Notes under the pieces: generated by a model | Seen by the model: the letters and a program-made list of their open reading frames with translations, nothing else | The model's database searches: none | Told to the model about the DNA's origin: nothing | Shown here: piece after piece, positions 1-9,246 of the stretch | Layout of the letters: the number at the start of each line of letters is the position of its first letter | Position numbering within the stretch: position 1 is the first letter of the stretch | Origin: Lutimonas vermicola | GTDB lineage: Bacteria > Bacteroidota > Bacteroidia > Flavobacteriales > Flavobacteriaceae | Direction of reading: 5' to 3' | DNA: 64,000 bases | Assembly: GCF_038433205.1 (NCBI RefSeq) | Contig: NZ_JBCDNA010000003.1 | Location: 1-64,000, forward strand | Made by a program: the position numbers and the translations under genes

Positions 1-1369
1 TCGTATCATTTATAACTACCGCTTGGGTCTGGGTAGCCGTGTTACCACTTGCATCGGTATAAGTCCAGGTAATTGTTGTACTTGATGTGATTGGTAAACT
101 AACTCCTGTTGTTGCCGTTAAAGCGCCATCACAGTTATCTATAGCTGTTGGTGCCGTTAAAGATGCAATCTCACATTGTGCAGTAAGTGCTGGTAAACTT
201 GCAACATCCGCTACAGGATCTGTCGTATCGTTAAGAAATGTTACAACTACCGTATCGGTAGCCGTACATCCTGTTGATGAATTAGTAACTGTTAAAGTAT
301 AAGTACCCGGCGTATCAATCGTTGGACTCAATGTAGTCTCAGCTGTAATCGTACCCGGACCTGTCCATAAGTAATCTAAACCTGGTGTAGTGCCTGAACC
401 ATCTAAGGTGATCGTGGTGATCACACAAGTAAGCTCCGCGGTAACGCCTGCTTCTGCAGTAGGTGAAGAAATTACAACTACATCCAAACTCTCTGTTTTT
501 GTAATTGTACCAAAGTAAGTTACCGTAACTTCAAATGTGTAATCCCCATCTTCAAGCCCCGAAATGGAAGGGTCTTCAACCGTTGAACTATAAGTATAGC
601 CATTTGGACCAGTACCAGACCAGCTAACAGCATAATCATTGGGGTCTCCTGATCCGATAGGTTCAAGATTTGTTTCCAAATCAAGTATAGCACCTTCACA
701 GATAGGTGAATTAGAAGTCGGATTCAAAAAAACCGATCCTCCATTATTAATCAACTCTTCAAATGAAAGCTCATCATTCCCTGCATTATTATTGCAAACA
801 GAATAAGTGTTATTTCCAATTACAATTGACCTGCTTGCACTGCAACTTCCCTCTTCGTCTAAAATTCCACCCTCTTTTATAATGATTACAACATCTTCAG
901 GTAAGGTTAAAGAATAATTTGTATTTCCTCCCCAATCAATTACGCCATTGCTTTCAATTAAGAGCATCGCAAAATGAAATTCTGAATTACCTATGATTTG
1001 AAGCGTCCCTAAAGTCCCTTCTCCGATAATCAATGTTTGGAATGTACCAGGGACTTCACCATCGATAATAATGGTAAAATTATTGTTGATATAAACGTCA
1101 TAGGAAGCTATTCCTCCTGCTCCGGGATAAGTTCCATTGTTTACAAAACTTGATCCGTCCCAGACCCCCCAATTAGACTGATCATCCCAATCACCATTAC
1201 CTATCGCTCCATAGTCACCCACATTCTGAGCAAAAAGGCTTATGGAAAATAAAAGAAGGCCCAAAATCATTAAAATCCTGAGTCCTTTTGAAGAATAGTT
1301 GGATTTCTTAGGTAATTTTTTCCTAATAAAATCCATCCTTTCTTTAGGGTCTATTGTTAAATTGTTCAT
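1..1369 (-). CDS. Large secreted HYR/Ig-like repeat protein, N-terminal part (truncated by window edge)
   Basis: An open frame runs on the minus strand from ATG at 1369 to the left edge without a stop, giving about 456 visible residues. Residues 1-30 are basic and are followed by a hydrophobic segment ending in SLFAQ near residue 48, a long Sec signal. Next comes a region with GNGDWDDQSNWG, typical of flavobacterial surface proteins, then Ig/PKD-like repeats (for example TPGTYTLTVTN and CTATDTVVVT). The last visible part is an HYR repeat (AIDNCDGALTATT, then TWTYTDASGNTATQTQ). Such proteins are usually very large, exported by the type IX system and act as adhesins or gliding-associated surface proteins. 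The C-terminus, where a sorting domain would be, is outside the window. The exact function is not known. Confidence 0.8.
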   Translation of the reverse strand, partial: MNNLTIDPKERMDFIRKKLPKKSNYSSKGLRILMILGLLLFSISLFAQNVGDYGAIGNGDWDDQSNWGVWDGSSFVNNGTYPGAGGIASYDVYINNNFTIIIDGEVPGTFQTLIIGEGTLGTLQIIGNSEFHFAMLLIESNGVIDWGGNTNYSLTLPEDVVIIIKEGGILDEEGSCSASRSIVIGNNTYSVCNNNAGNDELSFEELINNGGSVFLNPTSNSPICEGAILDLETNLEPIGSGDPNDYAVSWSGTGPNGYTYSSTVEDPSISGLEDGDYTFEVTVTYFGTITKTESLDVVVISSPTAEAGVTAELTCVITTITLDGSGTTPGLDYLWTGPGTITAETTLSPTIDTPGTYTLTVTNSSTGCTATDTVVVTFLNDTTDPVADVASLPALTAQCEIASLTAPTAIDNCDGALTATTGVSLPITSSTTITWTYTDASGNTATQTQAVVINDT

Positions 1370-1422
1370 ACAATTTGTTCTGTTATTGTTGTTGTTTGTT
1401 GCATGCGTAAATCCTGTTAACA

Positions 1423-1430
1423 CAAAATTA
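1423..1430 (-). promoter_or_regulatory. Candidate -7 box for the HYR surface protein gene
   Basis: On the minus strand this reads TAATTTTG, matching the Bacteroidota -7 consensus TAnnTTTG. It would start transcription near 1416, leaving a leader of about 47 nt before the ATG at 1369. No good TTTG -33 element is seen at the usual spacing. Confidence 0.45.
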
Positions 1431-1738
1431 TCTTGTGAAAACAGGGGTAAAATGTACTTTTTTGATAGCCTACCGATCAGGGAGATGTCGGTTTTCATAT
1501 CCTATTTTTTAAATTATCTATTTGTATGTCAACAATTTATCTCAAGGATATTGACATTAGCTTTACGGAAAGAGTGCATCCTTGTTAAGAAGATGTTAAT
1601 AACTCGAGAAAATTGTTAATATCGGAAACGCAGCTATGCAGGTAATATTGCTCCTTTTTCGTGTTGCAAAAAAATATTTTTTATTGTGTTTAAGGCCTAC
1701 TTTTTTTTTAGAAAATTCTTTAAGTCTTTATTTTACCA

Positions 1739-1746
1739 TATATTTG
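1739..1746 (+). promoter_or_regulatory. Candidate -7 box of the sufABCD operon
   Basis: TATATTTG fits TAnnTTTG and lies 28 bases before the sufA ATG, giving a short leader. The upstream -33 region is T-rich without a clear TTG. Confidence 0.55.
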
Positions 1747-1774
1747 CACTTATTTAGAATGAATCTAATTTGTT

Positions 1775-2104
1775 ATGATAGAAGTATCCGAAAAAGCAAA
1801 ATTGAAAGCCATCGAGTTGATGCGAGAGGATGGTTATGACGCTTCCCGAGATTATATTCGCGTAGGTGTGAAGAGCGGGGGCTGTTCTGGATTGTCGTAT
1901 GAATTAACTTTTGATAAAGAAGAAAAGGAAAACGACAAGGTTTTTGAAAACAATGACATCAAAATCATTGTTGATAAAAAGAGTTTTTTATATCTGGTGG
2001 GTACTACCCTTGATTATTCAGGTGGGCTTAACGGAACAGGTTTTGTATTTAAAAACCCCAATGCCAACAGAACCTGTGGCTGCGGTGAAAGTTTTTCCCT
2101 TTAA
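1775..2104 (+). CDS. sufA: A-type iron-sulfur carrier protein (SufA/ErpA/IscA family)
   Basis: A 109-residue HesB/IscA-family protein, full length for the family. It should hold an Fe-S cluster or iron through Cys37 (in GGCSG) and the C-terminal pair Cys101 and Cys103 (TCGCGE), the three conserved cysteines of A-type carriers. It transfers clusters made on the SufBCD scaffold to client apoproteins in the cytoplasm. It is the first gene of sufABCD and ends 20 bases before sufB. A promoter-like TATATTTG precedes it. The A-type family is certain; the choice of sufA over erpA or iscA rests on the neighbours. Confidence 0.93.
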   Translation: MIEVSEKAKLKAIELMREDGYDASRDYIRVGVKSGGCSGLSYELTFDKEEKENDKVFENNDIKIIVDKKSFLYLVGTTLDYSGGLNGTGFVFKNPNANRTCGCGESFSL

Positions 2105-2124
2105 TTAATCTTTAATTTGATATT

Positions 2125-3573
2125 ATGAGTAAGTACACCGAAGATGACTTAAAGAAAGAACTCGAGACCAAAGAATACGAATATGGTTTCTATACGGATA
2201 TTGAATCCGAAACCTTCCAAAAAGGCTTGAACGCTGATATCATCATCGCTATATCCAAGAAAAAGAATGAACCACAATGGATGACTGAATGGCGTTTGGA
2301 GGCTTTTGAGATTTGGAAGCAGATGAAGGAGCCCGAATGGGCCAATGTAAGATATGAGAAGCCTGATTTTCAGGCTATCAGTTACTACTCTGCCCCGAAA
2401 CCCAAGAAAGAATTGGAAAGTTTGGATGAAGTAGATCCTGAATTGTTAAAGACTTTTAGCAAATTGGGAATTTCAATTGACGAACAAAAGCGTTTAACGG
2501 GCGTTGCCATGGACATTGTAATTGATTCGGTTTCAGTAGCGACAACTTTCAAGGAGACCCTGGCCGAAAAAGGAATTATTTTCTGTCCTATTTCTGAAGC
2601 CATTCAGGACCACCCTGAGCTGGTAAAAAAATATATAGGTAGTATTGTCCCTAAAACTGATAATTTCTATGCGGCTTTGAATTCAGCTGTTTTTACAGAT
2701 GGTTCTTTCTGCTATATCCCAAAAGGAGTTACTTGTCCTATGGAACTTTCCACTTACTTCAGGATTAATGAAGGGGGTACAGGTCAATTCGAAAGAACAC
2801 TTGTGATTGCAGATAAAGGAAGTTATGTAAGTTATTTAGAAGGATGTACGGCTCCTGCAAGAGATGAAAACCAATTACACGCTGCCGTTGTTGAATTGAT
2901 TGCTCTGGACGATGCAGAAATCAAGTATTCAACCGTCCAAAACTGGTTCCCCGGAGATGCAGAAGGGAAAGGCGGCGTTTACAATTTTGTGACAAAAAGA
3001 GGTATTTGCCATAACAATTCAAAAATCTCATGGACACAAGTGGAAACAGGAAGTGCTGTTACCTGGAAATATCCAAGCTGCATACTAAAAGGAAATAATT
3101 CGGTCGGGGAGTTTTACTCCATAGCCGTTACAAATCATTTTCAGCAGGCAGATACAGGAACAAAAATGATTCATCTTGGTAAGAATACCAGAAGTACCAT
3201 AATCTCAAAAGGGATATCGGCAGGGAAATCACAAAATTCATATAGAGGCCTTGTCCAGGTCGGGGCTCGTGCTGAAAATGCTAGAAATTTTTCACAATGT
3301 GATTCTCTGTTAATGGGTAATGAGTGCGGTGCACATACCTTTCCTTATATAGAAGCAAAAAATAAAACGGCTCAAATAGAGCACGAGGCTACCACAAGTA
3401 AAATTGGAGAAGACCAATTGTTCTACTGCAACCAAAGAGGTATTGATACTGAAAAAGCAATCGCCTTAATCGTCAATGGTTTCAGCAAGGAAGTATTAAA
3501 TAAACTTCCAATGGAATTTGCCGTAGAAGCCCAAAAATTATTGGAAATCTCACTTGAGGGATCCGTCGGATAA
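2125..3573 (+). CDS. sufB: Fe-S cluster assembly scaffold protein SufB
   Basis: 482 residues, full length for SufB. It is the beta-helical core of the SufBC2D complex that builds Fe-S clusters from persulfide sulfur delivered by SufS. The C-terminal block FSQCDSLLMGNECGAH and HEATTSKIGEDQLFYC is highly conserved. By length-based alignment Cys392 and Glu421 match the E. coli residues proposed to hold the nascent cluster (Cys405, Glu434), and Cys241 in LEGCTAPARDENQLH matches the sulfur-accepting Cys254. It lies between sufA and sufC in a tight operon. Confidence 0.97.
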   Translation: MSKYTEDDLKKELETKEYEYGFYTDIESETFQKGLNADIIIAISKKKNEPQWMTEWRLEAFEIWKQMKEPEWANVRYEKPDFQAISYYSAPKPKKELESLDEVDPELLKTFSKLGISIDEQKRLTGVAMDIVIDSVSVATTFKETLAEKGIIFCPISEAIQDHPELVKKYIGSIVPKTDNFYAALNSAVFTDGSFCYIPKGVTCPMELSTYFRINEGGTGQFERTLVIADKGSYVSYLEGCTAPARDENQLHAAVVELIALDDAEIKYSTVQNWFPGDAEGKGGVYNFVTKRGICHNNSKISWTQVETGSAVTWKYPSCILKGNNSVGEFYSIAVTNHFQQADTGTKMIHLGKNTRSTIISKGISAGKSQNSYRGLVQVGARAENARNFSQCDSLLMGNECGAHTFPYIEAKNKTAQIEHEATTSKIGEDQLFYCNQRGIDTEKAIALIVNGFSKEVLNKLPMEFAVEAQKLLEISLEGSVG

Positions 3574-3609
3574 CAAAGAACAAAACATAAAGACTTTAAG
3601 ATATTTAAA

Positions 3610-4347
3610 ATGCTACATATAAAAAATCTACATGCCGGAATTGACGACAAAGAAATCCTAAGGGGAATTGATTTGGACGTCAAAGCTGGTGAAGTACATG
3701 CCATCATGGGACCAAACGGTTCTGGAAAAAGTACACTTTCATCGGTCATTGCCGGAAATGAAACTTATGAAGTTTTGGATGGTGATATCGAGTTTGAGAA
3801 TGAAAGCATTCTCGACATGTCTCCGGATGAAAGGGCTCACAAAGGAATATTTATGTCCTTCCAGTATCCCGTTGAAATTCCAGGAGTTTCTACTACAAAT
3901 TTCATCAAAGCTGCCATTAACGCAAAAAGAAAGGCTCTTGGGCTGGAGGATCTGCCGGCAAGAGATATGCTTAAACTCATCAGGGAAAAGTCAGAATTAC
4001 TTGAAATGGATAGAAAGTTTCTTTCCAGGTCTTTAAATGAAGGATTTTCGGGTGGTGAGAAAAAACGTAATGAGATCTTTCAAATGGCGATGCTTGAACC
4101 AAGTTTGGCCATCCTTGATGAAACTGATTCAGGTTTAGATATTGATGCCTTAAAAATAGTTGCCAACGGAGTCAATAAATTGAGAAACGAGAATAATGCG
4201 GTGATTGTCATTACCCATTACCAGCGTTTGCTTGACTATATTATTCCTGATTTTGTTCACGTTTTACATAATGGTAAAATCGTTAAATCTGGAGGAAAAG
4301 AGCTTGCACATGAGTTGGAAGACAAGGGTTATGATTGGTTGAAATAG
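3610..4347 (+). CDS. sufC: Fe-S cluster assembly ATPase SufC
   Basis: A 245-residue ABC-type ATPase without membrane segments, working with SufB and SufD. Walker A GPNGSGKS is at about residues 34-41, the signature FSGGEKKR at 146-153, and Walker B LAILDETDSGLD at 166-177. The ETDSGLD form and the GEKKRNEIFQ block are characteristic of SufC rather than transporter ATPases. ATP binding drives rearrangement of SufBC2D. The gene starts 36 bases after sufB, and its end abuts or slightly overlaps sufD depending on the sufD start. Confidence 0.97.
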   Translation: MLHIKNLHAGIDDKEILRGIDLDVKAGEVHAIMGPNGSGKSTLSSVIAGNETYEVLDGDIEFENESILDMSPDERAHKGIFMSFQYPVEIPGVSTTNFIKAAINAKRKALGLEDLPARDMLKLIREKSELLEMDRKFLSRSLNEGFSGGEKKRNEIFQMAMLEPSLAILDETDSGLDIDALKIVANGVNKLRNENNAVIVITHYQRLLDYIIPDFVHVLHNGKIVKSGGKELAHELEDKGYDWLK

Positions 4348-4358
4348 TTGGAAGTGAT

Positions 4359-5681
4359 ATGGATTTAAAAGAAAAATTAGTAGCCTCTTTTATGGCTTTT
4401 GAGAATAAAGGTAATGTGGATCTGGATTCTAAAATACACGGAATCAGATCAGCTGCTATTGAACAATTTGAAAAATCAGGTTTCCCTGACAGAAAAGATG
4501 AGGAATGGAAATATACTTCTCTGAACTCATTGATTAAAAATGATTTCAGTGTATTCCCGGAGGCTGATACCGCCATAGAATTAAAAGAGGTCAAAAAATA
4601 TTTTCTACACGAAATTGAATCGTATAAAATCGTTTTTATTGATGGGGCTTACAGTTCGTTTTTGTCAGACACCACTCATGAGGGAGCAGATATCTGTATC
4701 CTGTCATCGGCATTGAAGCAACCTAAATACAAAATGGTAGTCGATCACTATTTTGGTACTGTTGCGTCAAAAAGTGAGAGTCTCACTTCATTGAATACCG
4801 CCTTCTCCAAAGAGGGGGCCTTTATCAATATTCCAAAAAATATCGTACTCCCAAAACCAATTCAGATCCTTCATTTCTCAACAGGAAATGAAAAGGAGAT
4901 CATGCTACAGCCTAGAAATTTGATTGTTGTGGGCGAGAATTCCCATGTTCAGATTTATGAACGTCACCAGAACCTTGGGAATAATCTGGTATTGACTAAT
5001 GCCGTAACAGAAGTCTTCGCTCATAAAAGAGCCATAGCCGATATTTACAAGATTCAGAATGACAAAAATACGTCTTCGTTAATTGATAATACATACGTTC
5101 AGCAAAAAGACAGCAGTATCGTCTCTGTAAATACATTTTCCTTTGGAGGAAATATTACGCGTAATAATCTGGAATTCCATCAGGAAGGAGAACATATTAC
5201 TTCTAACCTTAATGGAATAACCCTCATTGGAAATAAACAACATGTTGATAACCACACGCTGGTACATCACAAAAAAGAAAACTGCGAAAGTCATGAAATG
5301 TATAAAGGCATCTATGATGATCAGTCAACAGGGGTGTTTAATGGAAAAGTTATCGTTGATAAACTGGCTCAAAAAACAAATGCTTATCAGCAGAATGACA
5401 ATATCCTTATCGGGGACAAAGCGAGTATAAATGCAAAACCTCAGTTAGAAATCTTTGCGGATGATGTAAAATGTTCACATGGCTGCACAATTGGTCAACT
5501 GGATAATAGTGCCCTATTTTATTTGCAATCAAGAGGTATCCCCAAAAAAGAAGCCAAAGCGTTGATGTTATTTGCCTTTTGTAATGACGTAGTTGAAAAA
5601 ATAAAAATTCCCGGACTCAAATCAAGGATAAATAAATTACTCGCTGAGAAACTTCAAGTTGAATTGGGAATGGAGATGTAA
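4359..5681 (+). CDS. sufD: Fe-S cluster assembly protein SufD
   Basis: About 440 residues from the ATG at 4359 (MDLKEKLV). A longer frame begins at a TTG at 4335 inside sufC, but the ATG follows the sufC stop by 11 bases and has GGAAG just upstream, so it is preferred. The C-terminal half is the beta-helix shared with SufB, with the conserved block KCSHGCTIGQLDNSALFYL and the end motif RGIPKKEAKALML. SufD pairs with SufB in SufBC2D and is needed for iron acquisition and cluster assembly. It is the last plus-strand gene before the convergent cupin gene. Confidence 0.95.
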   Translation: MDLKEKLVASFMAFENKGNVDLDSKIHGIRSAAIEQFEKSGFPDRKDEEWKYTSLNSLIKNDFSVFPEADTAIELKEVKKYFLHEIESYKIVFIDGAYSSFLSDTTHEGADICILSSALKQPKYKMVVDHYFGTVASKSESLTSLNTAFSKEGAFINIPKNIVLPKPIQILHFSTGNEKEIMLQPRNLIVVGENSHVQIYERHQNLGNNLVLTNAVTEVFAHKRAIADIYKIQNDKNTSSLIDNTYVQQKDSSIVSVNTFSFGGNITRNNLEFHQEGEHITSNLNGITLIGNKQHVDNHTLVHHKKENCESHEMYKGIYDDQSTGVFNGKVIVDKLAQKTNAYQQNDNILIGDKASINAKPQLEIFADDVKCSHGCTIGQLDNSALFYLQSRGIPKKEAKALMLFAFCNDVVEKIKIPGLKSRINKLLAEKLQVELGMEM

Positions 5682-5688
5682 ATTGCAT

Positions 5689-6549
5689 CTATAAGCCTGA
5701 ATGGGTATTCTTTATTGCTTTTTCATTTTTCTCATCAATCCATTTCTGGCCTTTAACGCGTCTCATAAGGTTATCTATATTCCTCATGATAAATATGTTA
5801 TAGATGGCCTTGGATAAGTTTTTAGGATTCATGGCTATTGCCCTCATGCTCATTGAAAATCCCGGTGTGATATATCGCATATAGTGCCAGTAACCTTCAG
5901 GCATATAAAGGGTATTCCCATGTTCCAGTTCAGTTCTATACCCTTTGGCATTTTTTAAAGCAGGCCATTGATTGAAATCAGGATTTGAAAAATCTATAGA
6001 TTCATGGGTAATCAGTGAATGCGGGATCTTATACAAATGCTTTCTTTCTTCATTAGGGTACAGTATACACTCTTTTTTACCTTGAAAATGAAAGTGAAGG
6101 ATGTTAGCCAAGTCTATATCATAGTGCATAAAAGTGTGAGAGTCTTCCCCTCCGAAAAAAAGCATGGGCAAGGATTTCAAAAGCTTCAAACCTATATCGG
6201 GAAAATCAAAATCCTCCTGTAACTCAGGAACCTCCTTTAAAACATTGTATAAAAAAATTCGGTATTTGGTTGGCTCCCTTTGCAACAGGTTTATATACTG
6301 GCTCATTGTCATTGAGGCATGCGGTTCATTAAACCCATCTTTATACGTCACCGGGCGATCATCGTAGAGCGGGACGATCTTATCCCCCACTTTTTCCTTT
6401 ATATAGTCAAAATTCCATTTAGCATTAGCCGGCCAGTCATCGGCAAGATTTTCAATCACCACAGGAATCTGAGGTTTTAGGTAGTTTTGAACAAAATCTG
6501 ATTTTGAAATAGTTTTTACCCTGTCAATATGTTGAAGATTCAACTCCAT
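5689..6549 (-). CDS. JmjC-like cupin (cupin_8) protein, possible Fe(II)/2-oxoglutarate oxygenase
   Basis: 286 residues of the cupin_8/JmjC family. The N-terminal block PVVIENLADDWPANAKW and the core TFMHYDIDLANILHFHFQG are typical. A likely metal triad is His142 and Asp144 (HYD) with His222 (EGYWHYM). Family members hydroxylate proteins or small molecules in the cytoplasm; the substrate here cannot be told. It lies 13 bases downstream of the serine hydrolase gene on the same strand, so the two are probably co-transcribed, and it converges on sufD with only 7 bases between. The pair interrupts the suf gene run. Confidence 0.85.
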   Translation of the reverse strand: MELNLQHIDRVKTISKSDFVQNYLKPQIPVVIENLADDWPANAKWNFDYIKEKVGDKIVPLYDDRPVTYKDGFNEPHASMTMSQYINLLQREPTKYRIFLYNVLKEVPELQEDFDFPDIGLKLLKSLPMLFFGGEDSHTFMHYDIDLANILHFHFQGKKECILYPNEERKHLYKIPHSLITHESIDFSNPDFNQWPALKNAKGYRTELEHGNTLYMPEGYWHYMRYITPGFSMSMRAIAMNPKNLSKAIYNIFIMRNIDNLMRRVKGQKWIDEKNEKAIKNTHSGL

Positions 6550-6562
6550 ATCATCTCAATGT

Positions 6563-7909
6563 TTATTCTATACTGTTAACGATGTCTCGCAAGAATCCGT
6601 TAAGGTCAAATTTTGGTTCAGATACCAAGCCTGTTCTTACCACTACAAGGTTACGACTGGGTATGATGAAAACATACTGTCCTTTAAATCCGTTACTGGA
6701 ATACATATCTTTTGGAACATCTGGATGATAACCACCGGCATTTAACCAAAACTGTGCGCCATACCTGCCCTCAGAAGTATTTGTGGGGGTTGCTGCATAT
6801 TGTACCCATGAACTGTCTACTACCTGCACTCCGTTCCAATTGCCTTCATGCAAATATAACAATCCGAATTTCGCCCAGTCTCTTGTTGTTGCCCAGGCAT
6901 AAGATGACCCGATATAGTTCCCCGCCAAATCAGTTTCAACTAAGGCCGAATGCATTCCAATCTTATCGATCAATTCACTATACCAGAAATCGAGGTAGTC
7001 CTGATGGCTATCAAATTCCTTTCTGAGAAGCGGCCCCGATAGTATATTGGTGGTGCCCGAAGAATAATTCCATAATTGATCAGGTTCCCCAACCAATTGA
7101 TTGGCTATTTGAACCTGGCCCATGTCACTTTCCAGATACAGCATCTTTGTGACATCCGATATGTTAAAATATTCTTCATCCCAAGCCAATCCACTGTTCA
7201 TATGTAGCAAATCATTATAAGTGATATGCTGTCTTTCATCTTCTGCCCAAGCTTCCAAACCCGCTTTTTCATTGATCTCGATGCTGCCTTGTCGTTGCAA
7301 TATTCCATACAAAGTACCGGTCAGACTTTTGGTCATGGACCATCCATGCATAAGCGAGGAATCATCAAATCCATCCGCATATTTCTCGGCAATAATATGG
7401 TCCTTATAAAGAACAAGCACTGATCGTGTCTGCTGTTTTTTTTCTCCTGCTTCATCAAAGGAGTTGTTTACAGCCTTTTGAAGTTTATCATAATTGACCT
7501 CACCAAAAATCGTGTCTTTTTGAGGTAGCTCTCCATATGGATATGGCATCATTTTTTTTGAGAAAATGCGATTTGGAACTTTAAACTTCCTTCCTTTAAC
7601 ATAGTCATCATTAACCAGAATAGCACCCAAACCATCGACATAAATCGCTTTTCTTGTCATCAAACCAAATAGGGATGCGGTTACTGATTTTTCAATAGTA
7701 TCTATCTGGTAAGAGGCTAAGTTGATAGGTAAAAATCCATTATCCTGTTTTTCCATTGACAGCCGATCTCTATTGGCCAGAAACAAGCCCGATGCCATAT
7801 TCTTACTGGCATAACCTGTTACAATGTTCAGGGCAGGATAATAAGTATAACCCAGGTAGATGATACAGATCAAAACTACAATTAAGAGGTACTTACGTTT
7901 TTTATTCAT
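6563..7909 (-). CDS. Serine hydrolase, beta-lactamase/penicillin-binding-like (class C family)
   Basis: 448 residues with an N-terminal membrane anchor or uncleaved signal (about residues 5-24), then a class C beta-lactamase-like fold. The nucleophile motif SMTK is at 191-194 in HGWSMTKSLTG, and the YSS motif (Tyr282) in WNYSSGTTN is the second catalytic element. FWLNAGGYHPDVPKDMYSSNG and the downstream RTG resemble 6-aminohexanoate-dimer hydrolase (NylB-like) enzymes. It probably acts outside the inner membrane on an ester, amide or peptide, but the substrate is unknown. It is the first gene of a two-gene minus-strand unit with the cupin gene. Confidence 0.88.
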   Translation of the reverse strand: MNKKRKYLLIVVLICIIYLGYTYYPALNIVTGYASKNMASGLFLANRDRLSMEKQDNGFLPINLASYQIDTIEKSVTASLFGLMTRKAIYVDGLGAILVNDDYVKGRKFKVPNRIFSKKMMPYPYGELPQKDTIFGEVNYDKLQKAVNNSFDEAGEKKQQTRSVLVLYKDHIIAEKYADGFDDSSLMHGWSMTKSLTGTLYGILQRQGSIEINEKAGLEAWAEDERQHITYNDLLHMNSGLAWDEEYFNISDVTKMLYLESDMGQVQIANQLVGEPDQLWNYSSGTTNILSGPLLRKEFDSHQDYLDFWYSELIDKIGMHSALVETDLAGNYIGSSYAWATTRDWAKFGLLYLHEGNWNGVQVVDSSWVQYAATPTNTSEGRYGAQFWLNAGGYHPDVPKDMYSSNGFKGQYVFIIPSRNLVVVRTGLVSEPKFDLNGFLRDIVNSIE

Positions 7910-7986
7910 GAGAATCGGATTATTAACTTGGGTAAAAATAACAAATTTTTCAATTCATATTTCGAGGCCTTGCCGGCTTACTATCG

Positions 7987-7994
7987 TATATTTG
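7987..7994 (+). promoter_or_regulatory. Candidate -7 box of sufS
   Basis: TATATTTG, identical to the box before sufA, lies 26 bases before the sufS ATG. It gives sufS its own promoter although it is separated from sufABCD by two opposite-strand genes. Confidence 0.5.
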
Positions 7995-8019
7995 TATTTT
8001 GAATGGATCTAAATAAAAT

Positions 8020-9234
8020 ATGTTCGACGTAGAAAAAATAAGAAAGGATTTTCCTATTCTCAATCGCAAGGTCAATGGGAAGCCATTGGTCTATTTTGAC
8101 AATGCTGCCACTTCGCAGAAACCTCAGGTCATGATGGATTCCATTGTTGACTATTACAGTAACTTTAACGCCAATATCCATAGAGGGGTACATACCTTGA
8201 GTCAGGAAGCTACCAATGCTTATGAGGAGGCCCGAATTAAAATTCAAAACCATTTTAATGCAGCCAAGTCCCATGAAATCATATTGACATCGGGTACAAC
8301 CCATAGTATCAATATGGTAGCATCCGGATTTTCTTCTTTGCTTAAACATGAAGACGAAGTCATTGTTTCTGCACTTGAGCATCATTCAAATATAGTACCC
8401 TGGCAAATGTTATGCGAAAGAACAGGTGCGGTGCTTAAGGTAATTCCGATGACGCTTAAAGGAGAATTGGATATAGACGCTTATGGAGACCTCCTTTCCG
8501 AAAAAACCAAATTGGTTTTTGTCAATCATGTTTCCAATGCCCTAGGGACTGTCAACCCGATCAAAAAAATTATTGATATGGCTCATGATTATGCTGCTGC
8601 TGTTCTGATCGACGGCGCGCAGGCCACACCTCATATAAAACCTGATGTTCAGGAACTTGATTGTGAATTCTATACCTGTTCGGCCCACAAGCTTTGCGGG
8701 CCAACCGGAGTTGGAATGATCTACGGAAAGGAAAGCTGGTTAAATAAATTACCTCCATATCAGGGAGGGGGAGAAATGATCAGTGAGGTTACCTTTGAAA
8801 AAACAACATATGCCGAGCTACCCCATAAATTTGAAGCAGGTACCCCTAATATCGCGGGTGTTATTGCTTTTGGAGTAGCCCTTGATTATATGAACAGCAT
8901 AGGCTTTAATCAGATTGCCGCTTATGAAAATGAATTACTTCATTACGCTACGAATAAACTTCTGGAAATTGACAAGATGGTACTTTATGGTACTTCTAAA
9001 GAAAAGACTGCTGTAATTTCATTCAATATTGAAGGAATCCATCCTTATGATATTGGATCAATTATAGACAAGTTGGGAATTGCTGTAAGGACCGGACATC
9101 ATTGTGCCCAACCCATTATGGATTATTATAAAATTCCTGGTACAGTTCGTGCTTCCTTCTCTTTTTATAACACAAAGGAGGAAATTGATATTTTTATCGA
9201 GGCGCTGATAAGAGCGAAAACAATGCTATCTTAA
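8020..9234 (+). CDS. sufS: Cysteine desulfurase SufS
   Basis: 404 residues, a type II PLP-dependent cysteine desulfurase. It takes sulfur from L-cysteine as an enzyme persulfide and passes it to SufB, normally through SufE or SufU. The PLP lysine is Lys224 in CSAHKLCGPTG, and the persulfide Cys362 is in RTGHHCAQP, close in position to E. coli SufS Lys226 and Cys364. Other conserved blocks are YFDNAATSQKP and NIHRGVHTLSQEAT. No sufE or sufU follows within the window; the next gene is a META-domain lipoprotein 12 bases downstream. Confidence 0.96.
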   Translation: MFDVEKIRKDFPILNRKVNGKPLVYFDNAATSQKPQVMMDSIVDYYSNFNANIHRGVHTLSQEATNAYEEARIKIQNHFNAAKSHEIILTSGTTHSINMVASGFSSLLKHEDEVIVSALEHHSNIVPWQMLCERTGAVLKVIPMTLKGELDIDAYGDLLSEKTKLVFVNHVSNALGTVNPIKKIIDMAHDYAAAVLIDGAQATPHIKPDVQELDCEFYTCSAHKLCGPTGVGMIYGKESWLNKLPPYQGGGEMISEVTFEKTTYAELPHKFEAGTPNIAGVIAFGVALDYMNSIGFNQIAAYENELLHYATNKLLEIDKMVLYGTSKEKTAVISFNIEGIHPYDIGSIIDKLGIAVRTGHHCAQPIMDYYKIPGTVRASFSFYNTKEEIDIFIEALIRAKTMLS

Positions 9235-9246
9235 TTTAATATTACT

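Larger units (their letters stand above)
1370..1774. other. Intergenic region between divergent surface-protein and suf genes
   Basis: About 405 bases without a supported gene. The only open frames are poor, low-complexity, hydrophobic translations that match no family. The stretch is very A+T-rich and holds the divergent promoters annotated separately (1423-1430 minus, 1739-1746 plus). A 14-bp A/T palindrome lies at 1669-1682. I see no tRNA or structured RNA here. Confidence 0.6.

Noticed and set aside
1299..1839. Two plus-strand open frames between the surface-protein and suf genes
   Set aside because: Low-complexity hydrophobic translations, one overlapping the surface gene start and the other overlapping sufA in another frame.
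4335..4358. Upstream TTG start for sufD inside sufC
   Set aside because: The ATG at 4359 has a GGAAG site and follows the sufC stop; the 8 extra codons are not family-like.
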